Source of the DNA: an uncultured Actinomycetes bacterium
GTDB lineage: Bacteria > Actinomycetota > Actinomycetes > Nanopelagicales > Nanopelagicaceae
Length of the DNA stretch: 7,751 nucleotides
Assembly (NCBI GenBank): GCA_903918325.1
Contig: CAIXDY010000170.1
Span: forward strand, 1 to 7,751
Direction of reading: 5' to 3'
The translations under genes and the position numbers were made by a program. Under the pieces are notes generated by a model. The model had not been told where the DNA came from. It saw nothing but the letters and a program-made list of their open reading frames with translations, and searched no databases. Of the stretch, positions 1 through 5,918 are shown in pieces (position 1 is the first letter of the stretch; the number at the start of each line of letters is the position of its first letter).

Positions 1-2
1 AT

Positions 3-878
3 TCCCGTGCCTCATTATCATCGTACTTAAGTGATTTGGAGGCCGATCCAGCGCGTTTGGATTACCTCAACAGCCGCAAATCCGAAATCACATCACTCAT
101 TAAGAAATATGGTGATGCATTATCGGCAGACGATGAAGTTGACGCCCTTATCGAGCGATACGAAAACTCAAAAAATGCGATTACCGACCTTGAAGGTGGT
201 GACGAAAAACTGCAGGAGTTGGAGAGAGATCTACTCAATGTTAAAAAGGAGTTACTTGCCTCGGCAAAAGCTCTCACTCAGATTCGCAGTGATAATGCAT
301 TGGTACTATCAAAGAAAACTACCACCGAGATTCAACAACTATCGATGCCACATACCTCATTTCATTGTGTGGTTGAAAGTGCGGACTATTCATCGCTCAA
401 AGAATCTGATTTCACGATCTTAGGTTGTGATGAGATTTCAATGCTTATTCAAACGCATAAGGACGGGCCTTTAGTTGCACTTGCAAAAGGCGCAAGTGGT
501 GGAGAGATGTCACGAGTGATGTTGGCACTAGAAGTAGTTGTTGCAGCGACACATCCAGTTGGGACTTATGTTTTTGATGAGGTCGACGCAGGAGTAGGTG
601 GAAAAGCCGCGATTGAAGTGGGGCGTCGACTCCACGCTTTGTCCAAACATGCTCAAGTTATTGTTGTTACACACCTGCCACAAGTTGCGGCTTGGGCAGA
701 TTCGCATTTTCTAGTTACTAAGAATTCAGATGGATCTGTCACTGAGAGTAATGTTGTCCAACTTTCACCAACAACTCGAATTGAAGAAATCGCTCGTATG
801 CTCGCCGGCATGGAGAGCTCAGTGAGCGCCCGCGAACACGCCGCCGAACTGCTCGAACTGCCATTGTCGGCCGGGTAG
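3..878 (+). CDS. recN: DNA repair ATPase RecN, C-terminal half (5' end outside window)
   Basis: RecN is an SMC-like ATPase that acts at DNA double-strand breaks in recombinational repair. The frame is open from base 3 with no stop, so the gene starts upstream; 291 residues are visible, about half of a usual 550-590-residue RecN. The N-terminal ATPase lobe with Walker A is missing. Visible first is a charged, coiled-coil-like stretch (about nt 40-300). Then comes the C-terminal ATPase lobe: ABC signature GASGGEMSR (489-515), Walker B YVFDEVDAGVGG with Asp-Glu at 576-581, and the switch-His segment VVTHLPQ (His at 672-674). The TAG stop is at 876-878. pyrG follows after 8 or 26 bp depending on its start, with no terminator between, so they are probably cotranscribed. 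Identity is firm; the missing 5' half is a window effect, not evidence of a broken gene. Confidence 0.95.
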   Translation, partial: SRASLSSYLSDLEADPARLDYLNSRKSEITSLIKKYGDALSADDEVDALIERYENSKNAITDLEGGDEKLQELERDLLNVKKELLASAKALTQIRSDNALVLSKKTTTEIQQLSMPHTSFHCVVESADYSSLKESDFTILGCDEISMLIQTHKDGPLVALAKGASGGEMSRVMLALEVVVAATHPVGTYVFDEVDAGVGGKAAIEVGRRLHALSKHAQVIVVTHLPQVAAWADSHFLVTKNSDGSVTESNVVQLSPTTRIEEIARMLAGMESSVSAREHAAELLELPLSAG

Positions 879-891
879 TCAAAGCGATGAT

Positions 892-916
892 AGGTTGGTC
901 TCCCATGGGCCAACCT
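892..916 (+). promoter_or_regulatory. Inverted repeat / RNA hairpin enclosing the pyrG start codon
   Basis: The arms AGGTTGG (892-898) and CCAACCT (910-916) are perfect 7-bp reverse complements around an 11-base centre. Three further pairs (T899-G909, C900-G908, T901-G907, two of them wobbles) could shrink the loop to CCCAT. In mRNA the left arm contains the AGG that would serve as Shine-Dalgarno, and the ATG at 905 sits at the loop/stem edge, so folding would hinder initiation there. If initiation is really at 887, the hairpin lies in codons 2-10. The pairing is seen directly; a regulatory role is inferred. Confidence 0.45.
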
Positions 917-2536
917 CATGTAACTAAACATTTATTTGTAACAGGCGGGGTCGCCTCTTCACTCGGCAAAGGCCTCACAGCATCTTCTCTCGGGCGGTTA
1001 TTAGTAGCACGCGGCCTGCGCGTGACAATGCAAAAACTCGATCCTTACTTGAATGTGGATCCCGGCACCATGAACCCATTCCAACACGGTGAAGTCTTTG
1101 TTACTGATGATGGCGCGGAAACCGATTTAGATATTGGCCATTATGAACGCTTCTTAGATACAAATCTTCACGGTTCAGCCAATGTGACTACCGGACAGGT
1201 CTATTCCCGCGTCATCGCACGTGAGCGACGCGGTGAGTATTTAGGTGAAACCGTTCAAGTTATCCCGCATATCACCAATGAGATTAAAGAACGCATTCGA
1301 GCTATGGCAGCACCTGATATCGACGTTGTCATAACTGAAGTTGGTGGAACTGTTGGAGACATTGAGTCACAACCATTTTTAGAAGCAATCCGCCAAATCC
1401 GCCAAGAGGTTGGTCGAGACAATGTTTTCTATTTGCATATTTCTTTAGTTCCATACATCGGACCTTCAGGAGAATTGAAAACTAAACCAACTCAACATTC
1501 AGTTCAGGCACTGCGCAGCATTGGTATCGCACCCGATGCCATTGTTTTGCGTTCTGATCGTGAAATTCCGGCATCAGTAAAGAAGAAGATTTCTTTGATG
1601 TGCGACGTTGATTTAGAAGCCGTAGTTGCGGCCATGGATGCGCCGTCAATTTATGACATCCCTAAAGTTCTGCATTCAGAAGGTTTAGATTCATATGTAG
1701 TCAAGCGCCTTGATTTAGGAGGTCACGAAGTTGTTTGGGGTGAATGGGATGCCCTGCTTCATAAAGTCCATCATCCTAAACATCACATACGAGTAGGTCT
1801 AGTTGGAAAGTACATCGATTTGCCGGATGCATATTTGTCGGTCTCTGAGGCGTTACGGGCCGGAGGGTTTGCTAATGAAGCTAAAATTGAAATCGTTTGG
1901 ATTCCAAGTGACGAATGTGAAAGCGCCGAAGGCGCAGCCAAGCACCTCAGTGATGTAGATGCGATAGTTGTTCCTGGTGGTTTTGGGATTCGCGGCATTG
2001 AAGGAAAAGTTGGGGCGTTAAAATTTGCGCGCGAAAATAGAATTCCAACTTTAGGTTTATGTTTAGGTTTGCAATGCATGGTTATCGAAGCCGCGCGCAA
2101 TTTGGCTGGAATTAAGGATGCAATATCTGCAGAGTTTTCAGATTCCGGAACACCGGTAATTGCAACTATGGATGATCAAAAACATGTTGTTGCTGGAGAT
2201 GGTGATATGGGCGGGACGATGCGTTTAGGTCTGTATAAATCAGATCTACTCAAAGGTTCAGTAGTTGCGCAAACATATGGTTCACTGGAAATTTCTGAGC
2301 GCCACCGTCACCGTTATGAAGTCAACAATCAATATCGACAAAAGATTGCAGACGCTGGACTGACCTTTTCGGGGATGTTCAAGGAGCGTGACCTCGTCGA
2401 GTTTGTAGAACTGCCACAAGAGGTGCATCCTTACTATGTTGGAACACAAGCTCACCCTGAGTTGCGTTCTCGTCCAACGAAACCTCACCCACTTTTCGTA
2501 GGTTTAATAAAAGCGGCGGTAGCAGCGAAAGGCTAG
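905..2536 (+). CDS. pyrG: CTP synthase (glutamine-hydrolysing)
   Basis: CTP synthase makes CTP from UTP, ATP and glutamine, the last step of pyrimidine nucleotide synthesis. The N-terminal synthetase domain has the P-loop-type GGVASSLGKG (944-973) and the MNPFQHGEVFVTDDG and GGTVGDIES blocks. The C-terminal class I glutamine amidotransferase domain has PGGFGIRGIEGK and the nucleophile motif GLCLGLQC (Cys codon 2060-2062); the catalytic His and Glu lie in AHPEL (2453-2461). The protein is 543 residues and ends shortly after the glutaminase domain, without the C-terminal tail that I recall in M. tuberculosis PyrG. I chose ATG 905 because AGG (892-894) precedes it and the leader MGQPHVTKH matches actinobacterial lengths. 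An in-frame ATG at 887 (549 residues, no clear Shine-Dalgarno) is the alternative. A hairpin spans the 905 start. ald follows after 3 bp. Confidence 0.96.
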   Translation: MGQPHVTKHLFVTGGVASSLGKGLTASSLGRLLVARGLRVTMQKLDPYLNVDPGTMNPFQHGEVFVTDDGAETDLDIGHYERFLDTNLHGSANVTTGQVYSRVIARERRGEYLGETVQVIPHITNEIKERIRAMAAPDIDVVITEVGGTVGDIESQPFLEAIRQIRQEVGRDNVFYLHISLVPYIGPSGELKTKPTQHSVQALRSIGIAPDAIVLRSDREIPASVKKKISLMCDVDLEAVVAAMDAPSIYDIPKVLHSEGLDSYVVKRLDLGGHEVVWGEWDALLHKVHHPKHHIRVGLVGKYIDLPDAYLSVSEALRAGGFANEAKIEIVWIPSDECESAEGAAKHLSDVDAIVVPGGFGIRGIEGKVGALKFARENRIPTLGLCLGLQCMVIEAARNLAGIKDAISAEFSDSGTPVIATMDDQKHVVAGDGDMGGTMRLGLYKSDLLKGSVVAQTYGSLEISERHRHRYEVNNQYRQKIADAGLTFSGMFKERDLVEFVELPQEVHPYYVGTQAHPELRSRPTKPHPLFVGLIKAAVAAKG

Positions 2537-2539
2537 TAA

Positions 2540-3637
2540 ATGATCGTTGGTGTTCCGAAAGAGATTAAGGTCCACGAATCACGAGTTGCCATTACACCTG
2601 AAGGCGTCGCAGAGTTTGTTGTTGCGGGCCATACCGTATTGATTGAGGATGGCGCGGGTTTGGGCTCTGCAATTTCCAATGAAGATTTCACTGCCGTCGG
2701 TGCACAGATCTGTTCGAACGCTGCAGAAGTGTGGGCGAAAGCGGACTTACTTTTAAAAGTGAAGGAACCCATCGAAAGTGAGTATCACTTACTTCGTAAA
2801 GGACAAATACTTTTCACATACTTGCATTTAGCAGCTTCGAAATTATGTACCGATGCTTTGATCGCCAGTGGTACTACGGCTATTGCTTATGAAACCGTTG
2901 AAGTTGACGGTCAATTGCCACTGTTGACTCCAATGAGTGAAGTAGCGGGCAGATTAGCAACACAGGTAGGAGCTACAGCATTACAAAAACCTCCTGGTGG
3001 AAGAGGCGTGCTCTTAGGTGGTGTTCCAGGAGTTGCTCCAGGAAAAGTTGTTGTAATTGGCGGGGGAGTGGCTGGATTAAATGCTGCCGTTATTGCCATA
3101 GGCATGGGCGCCGATGTAACCATTATTGATCGCTCAATTAATCGTTTGCAGTACATCGACACCACGTATGGGGGCCGAATCAAAACCCTGATGTCATCAA
3201 AACATGCAATTGAAAGAGAAGTAAGAGCAGCAGACCTTGTTATTGGGGCCGTGTTGGTCCACGGTGCAAAAGCACCAAAATTGGTCTCGAACGCTTTAGT
3301 AAAACAAATGAAACTCGGTTCTGTGCTGGTGGATATTGCAATTGATCAAGGTGGTTGTTTTGAGGACTCAAAACCTACGACGCATGCCGAACCCACGTAC
3401 CAAGTACATAATTCAGTTTTTTATTGTGTTGCAAATATGCCGGGGGCAGTGCCTGTAGCTAGTACTTACGCGCTCACTAATGCAACTTTGCCGTACGCCT
3501 TGTCGTTAGCAAAACTCGGTTGGCGAGATGCATGTAAGGCTGACCCTGATTTAAGTAAAGGCCTCAATGTGCATGAGGGCGGAATTTATTATGCCGCAGT
3601 AGCAAAAGCTCATGGGTATGCAAGCGTTGAACTTTGA
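2540..3637 (+). CDS. ald: Alanine dehydrogenase (NAD-dependent)
   Basis: The enzyme interconverts L-alanine and pyruvate plus ammonium with NAD(H), linking carbon and nitrogen metabolism in the cytoplasm. The 365-residue length is typical. It begins MIVGVPKEIKVHESR, the family signature, and the expected active-site residues are present: Arg15, Lys75, His96 (TYLHLA) and Asp269 (VDIAIDQ). The NAD-binding Rossmann motif VIGGGVAGLNAA (about 172-183) is followed by Asp197 in TIIDRS, which favours NAD over NADP. The ATG follows the pyrG stop by 3 bp and has AAAGG (2528-2532) 7 bases upstream inside the end of pyrG, so it is very likely cotranscribed and coupled with pyrG. Its 3' end overlaps xerD by 26 bases. 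A transhydrogenase alpha subunit is unlikely because the chain is short and ends as AlaDH does. Confidence 0.95.
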   Translation: MIVGVPKEIKVHESRVAITPEGVAEFVVAGHTVLIEDGAGLGSAISNEDFTAVGAQICSNAAEVWAKADLLLKVKEPIESEYHLLRKGQILFTYLHLAASKLCTDALIASGTTAIAYETVEVDGQLPLLTPMSEVAGRLATQVGATALQKPPGGRGVLLGGVPGVAPGKVVVIGGGVAGLNAAVIAIGMGADVTIIDRSINRLQYIDTTYGGRIKTLMSSKHAIEREVRAADLVIGAVLVHGAKAPKLVSNALVKQMKLGSVLVDIAIDQGGCFEDSKPTTHAEPTYQVHNSVFYCVANMPGAVPVASTYALTNATLPYALSLAKLGWRDACKADPDLSKGLNVHEGGIYYAAVAKAHGYASVEL

Positions 3638-4541
3638 TTTAGCTGTTTCGTCATTTCTTAATTTTTTGACTATTGAACGTGGGCTGTCGACAAATACGAT
3701 CGCGGCTTATCGGAGAGATCTGGCGAAGTTTGAAATTTTTCTCAATGGTCGAAATTGCAGCGACGTAACTCCGGCAATAATTTCAGATTTTGAGGTCACG
3801 TTGAAAACTGCTGGCTTATCGAGCACGAGTGTAAATCGCATAGATTCTACTTTGCGTTCGTTTTTCAAACACCTCAATAGCGAATACTCCATAAGTAATC
3901 CCACGTTGGAAATTGAATCTAAGAAGTCCCAACGCAGACTGCCAAAAGCTTTAACTGTAGATGAAATTATGGCGATGATTAATGCCGCATATCGTGAGAG
4001 TGATCCAATTTCTTTGCGTAATCAAACTCTGGTTGAGCTTTTGTACAGTAGCGGTGCAAGAGTCAGCGAGTTGATAGGTATCAATCTTGCCGATCTCAAT
4101 GCTATTGAGACTGATGAAGGCAACTTGATGACTTTAAAATTACGCGGGAAAGGTTCTAAGGAAAGAATTGTGCCGCTGGGTAGCTTCGCCACGAAAGCGG
4201 TGAACGATTATCTGGTCAGAATTCGCCCGGATTTGGCGGCAAAAACTGCAAAGAATATTCCAGCGCTTTTTTTGAATTCTCGAGGTGGCAGGATCACTCG
4301 ACAATCAGCGTGGAATATTGTCATGCAGGCTGCGCACGATGCGGGTATCACTTCAAAAGTCTCCCCGCACGTTTTCCGTCATTCCTATGCCACACATTTA
4401 TTAGACGGCGGGGCAGATATTCGCGTAGTGCAGGAACTACTGGGACATGCTTCAGTGACTACAACTCAAATTTATACGCTTATAACTATCGATAAAGTTC
4501 GGGAAAGTTATTCACTAGCTCACCCGAGAGCTCGAAGTTAA
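3612..4541 (+). CDS. xerD: Site-specific tyrosine recombinase XerD
   Basis: XerD, with XerC, resolves chromosome dimers at dif near the replication terminus. The N-terminal core-binding domain (about residues 8-95) carries the LTIERGLSTNTIAAYRRDL block. The C-terminal catalytic domain has all six expected residues: Arg150 (GARVSEL), Lys180 (RGKGSKER), His253 and Arg256 (HVFRHSYATHLL), His279 (LLGHAS) and the Tyr288 nucleophile (TTTQIYTL). Length is 309 residues, normal for Xer proteins and lacking the extra domains of integron or phage integrases. The start lies inside ald (26-base overlap); ATG 3618, two codons downstream, is equally possible (20-base overlap), and neither has a strong Shine-Dalgarno, suggesting translational coupling. 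XerD rather than XerC is assigned from close resemblance to the remembered M. tuberculosis XerD and the pyrG/scpA neighbourhood. No dif-like site was found in the window. Confidence 0.9.
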   Translation: MGMQALNFDLAVSSFLNFLTIERGLSTNTIAAYRRDLAKFEIFLNGRNCSDVTPAIISDFEVTLKTAGLSSTSVNRIDSTLRSFFKHLNSEYSISNPTLEIESKKSQRRLPKALTVDEIMAMINAAYRESDPISLRNQTLVELLYSSGARVSELIGINLADLNAIETDEGNLMTLKLRGKGSKERIVPLGSFATKAVNDYLVRIRPDLAAKTAKNIPALFLNSRGGRITRQSAWNIVMQAAHDAGITSKVSPHVFRHSYATHLLDGGADIRVVQELLGHASVTTTQIYTLITIDKVRESYSLAHPRARS

Positions 4542-4544
4542 GTT

Positions 4545-4955
4545 TTATAAACCCCGAAGGCGTCTAGCAAGAATGCTTTGATCACCTTTAGCTTCAAGGT
4601 CGGCGATGATTACCGCGATTGACTCACGGACAATACGACCTCGATCCGCAGCTAAACCTAAATCACCACGAAGTTGCAAACGCGCTTGATCTAAATCAAA
4701 TAGTTCATCTGGAGACAGATAAACCGTGATTTTTTCATCATGACGCTCTCGGCCAGAAGGCGAACGATCAGCAGTAGTAACTCGGCGACGGGCAATAGTG
4801 CGGACGCCTTTTTTGCTTGAAGGCGCCTTTGGTGTCGCAATTGCTGGGGGGACTAATGCAGTTGGGGCCTCACTTTGTGCTGGTACTGCAGTGAGTGCTG
4901 GCGAAGTTGAACGAAATAGTTCGTCAGCTCCTGGAAGATTTGCTCTGCGTGTCAT
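4545..4955 (-). CDS. Putative ribbon-helix-helix DNA-binding partner of ParA
   Basis: I do not recognise this 136-residue protein by name. Three parts are visible. Residues 1-17 form a short basic/hydrophobic segment with RRANLPGADELFR. Residues 18-47 are rich in Ala, Pro, Ser and Thr and probably disordered, followed by an Arg/Lys-rich stretch (48-71). Residues 74-122 fit a ribbon-helix-helix pattern: strand KITVYLS, helix SPDELFDLDQARLQLR, loop, helix RGRIVRESIAVIIADLEA. The start codon overlaps the parA stop (ATGA), with a strong Shine-Dalgarno, so the two are made together. ParA ATPases commonly pair with a small DNA-binding protein whose flexible N-terminus stimulates ATP hydrolysis, and this layout fits. 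Its role as centromere-binding protein, adaptor or autorepressor is inferred. Its stop faces the xerD stop across 3 bp. Confidence 0.75.
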   Translation of the reverse strand: MTRRANLPGADELFRSTSPALTAVPAQSEAPTALVPPAIATPKAPSSKKGVRTIARRRVTTADRSPSGRERHDEKITVYLSPDELFDLDQARLQLRGDLGLAADRGRIVRESIAVIIADLEAKGDQSILARRLRGL

Positions 4956-5836
4956 CGTGCGCCTCCTCGGGCAATTAGTTCACGTGCTAAGCGACGATAC
5001 GACGCTGCGCCACCTGATGATGTTGCATAGGTCGTGATCGGTTCGCCAACAACAGTTGTTTCTGGGAATCGAATAGTTTTTGCAATAATTGTTTCGAATA
5101 CATCGGTAGGAAACTGTTCAAGAATGCGCTCAAGAACTTGACGATTGTGTGAAGTTTTCTTGTCGTACATCGTTGCCAAAATTCCAATGAGGCGCAGATT
5201 TGGATTGAGAAAGTTTTTAACTTTATCTAGATTGCCCTTTAATTCAATGAAACCATGGAGTGCGAAATATTCACATTGCAGAGGAACGATTACTTCATCA
5301 GCTGCTACTAAAGCATTGATCGTAAGTTGACCCATAGTTGGTTGACAGTCAATTAAAATTACATCGTAATAATCACGCAGAGAACCAAGTGCGCGCTTCA
5401 AATACTGTTGGCCACCGATTTCTGCGCCTAAAGTTGTTTCGGCAGTACCTAAATCACGGTTAGCTGGCAGAAAATCCAGACCCGGAACGGCTGATTTCAA
5501 AACAATTGAATCGACGTTGGCAGTAGGTGTCATCAACGCGTAGTAAACAGTCTGCTCAAGGGGCAGGGAATGGGCGTTGACACCAAGGCCTAGAGATAAA
5601 CCACCTTGAGGATCGAAATCGACAAGCAAAACACGACGACCAAGTTCGGCAAGGGAAGCACCGAGATTGATTGTTGTAGTTGTTTTACCCACTCCGCCTT
5701 TTTGATTGAAGATGGCAACTACTTTTGCATTGCCATGTTCGCTAATTGGTGGGGGGAGCGGGATGGAAGTAGCTTTTTTACCAAGCAACGTTGCAGTAGT
5801 GGCAACATCTTCTTGATTTGTCGATTTAGCGTTCAA
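4952..5836 (-). CDS. parA: ParA/Soj-family ATPase adjacent to scpAB
   Basis: This is a P-loop ATPase of the ParA/MinD superfamily, which positions DNA or protein cargo by ATP-dependent dimerisation on the nucleoid. Of 294 residues, the first 37 are a Pro- and Ser-containing extension (PLPPPISEHG). Then come the deviant Walker A KGGVGKTT with signature Lys46 and catalytic Lys51, Walker A' LLVDFDPQGG (Asp73, Asp75) and Walker B VILIDCQP (Asp163). The late block TIRFPETTVVGEPITTY closely resembles the scpA-linked ParA of Mycobacterium (Rv1708, from memory), which is separate from the oriC-linked parAB. The start is TTG (5836-5834), with AGAGG eight bases upstream; no ATG or GTG lies before Walker A. 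The RHH gene follows with a 4-base overlap. It is divergent from scpA. Family assignment is firm; the cargo is unknown. Confidence 0.93.
   Translation of the reverse strand: MNAKSTNQEDVATTATLLGKKATSIPLPPPISEHGNAKVVAIFNQKGGVGKTTTTINLGASLAELGRRVLLVDFDPQGGLSLGLGVNAHSLPLEQTVYYALMTPTANVDSIVLKSAVPGLDFLPANRDLGTAETTLGAEIGGQQYLKRALGSLRDYYDVILIDCQPTMGQLTINALVAADEVIVPLQCEYFALHGFIELKGNLDKVKNFLNPNLRLIGILATMYDKKTSHNRQVLERILEQFPTDVFETIIAKTIRFPETTVVGEPITTYATSSGGAASYRRLARELIARGGAR
4962..4968 (-). promoter_or_regulatory. Strong Shine-Dalgarno for the RHH gene
   Basis: On the minus strand this reads GAGGAGG, 6 bases before the ATG at 4955-4953 and inside the last codons of parA. It is the best ribosome-binding site in the window. 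It implies that the partner protein can be translated at least as well as the TTG-started parA upstream, consistent with a partner needed in excess of its ATPase. Confidence 0.7.
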
Positions 5837-5844
5837 GCGTCAAA

Positions 5845-5849
5845 CCTCT
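5845..5849 (-). promoter_or_regulatory. Shine-Dalgarno supporting a TTG start of parA
   Basis: Read on the minus strand this is AGAGG, with 8 bases to the TTG at 5836-5834. Because no ATG or GTG lies in frame between here and the Walker A motif, this site decides the start and shows that parA uses a rare, usually weaker initiation codon. Confidence 0.6.
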
Positions 5850-5869
5850 TTTCCTAACTTGTGTGCCGG

Positions 5870-5898
5870 AGCCTACGCGTTACCCATAACTCGGGCAA
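5870..5898 (-). promoter_or_regulatory. Candidate sigma-70-type promoter for parA-RHH
   Basis: On the minus strand, TTGCCC (5898-5893) is followed after 17 bp by TAGGCT (5875-5870). TAGGCT matches the TAnnnT form of actinobacterial housekeeping -10 boxes, and the spacing is ideal. Transcription would start near 5862-5864, giving a leader of about 26 bases that contains the AGAGG ribosome-binding site. The spacer holds a short inverted repeat, GTTA-CCCA-TAAC on the plus strand (5879-5890), which could be an operator. The promoter is inferred from motif fit only. Confidence 0.45.
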
Positions 5899-5906
5899 CT
5901 GTGAAG

Positions 5907-5916
5907 TAGGGTGAGG
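5907..5916 (+). promoter_or_regulatory. scpA start signal: Shine-Dalgarno, or -10 box of a leaderless transcript
   Basis: TAGGGT (5907-5912) fits TAnnnT and lies 6 bases before the scpA ATG at 5919, the geometry of a leaderless actinobacterial mRNA beginning at the start codon. The same bases (AGGG at 5908-5911, GAGG at 5913-5916) can equally be read as a Shine-Dalgarno. No good -35 is seen 16-18 bp upstream (around 5884-5890). An alternative upstream promoter is TTCAAG (5832-5837), 17 bp, TAACTT (5855-5860), which would give a leader of about 50 bases. Confidence 0.35.
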
Positions 5917-5918
5917 CC

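Noticed and set aside
31..423. Second open frame overlapping recN
   Set aside because: Basic, low-information translation in another frame of a clear recN sequence.
2911..3183. Reverse open frame opposite ald, Pro/Thr-rich
   Set aside because: It is the antisense reflection of the Gly-rich Rossmann region of alanine dehydrogenase.
4808..4816. Run of six A (minus strand) in the RHH gene as a programmed frameshift site
   Set aside because: The zero frame is AAA AAA GGC, preceded by C, so it is not a canonical X XXY YYZ heptamer, and the frame continues into a coherent RHH domain.
4805..4829. CGCCTT/AAGGCG stem and the palindrome AAGGCGCCTT as a terminator for xerD read-through
   Set aside because: It lies well inside the RHH coding region, has no T tract after the stem in either direction, and the codons encode the low-complexity linker.
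4975..4990. CACGTG-centred sequence resembling a parS site inside the end of parA
   Set aside because: Only the central CACGTG and a few flanking bases fit the TGTTTCACGTGAAACA consensus (about 10 of 16), and the bases encode the ordinary RLARELIA stretch of ParA.
4798..5037. Forward-strand open frame across the RHH/parA junction
   Set aside because: It runs antisense to two well-supported genes, has no ribosome-binding site and no recognisable domain.
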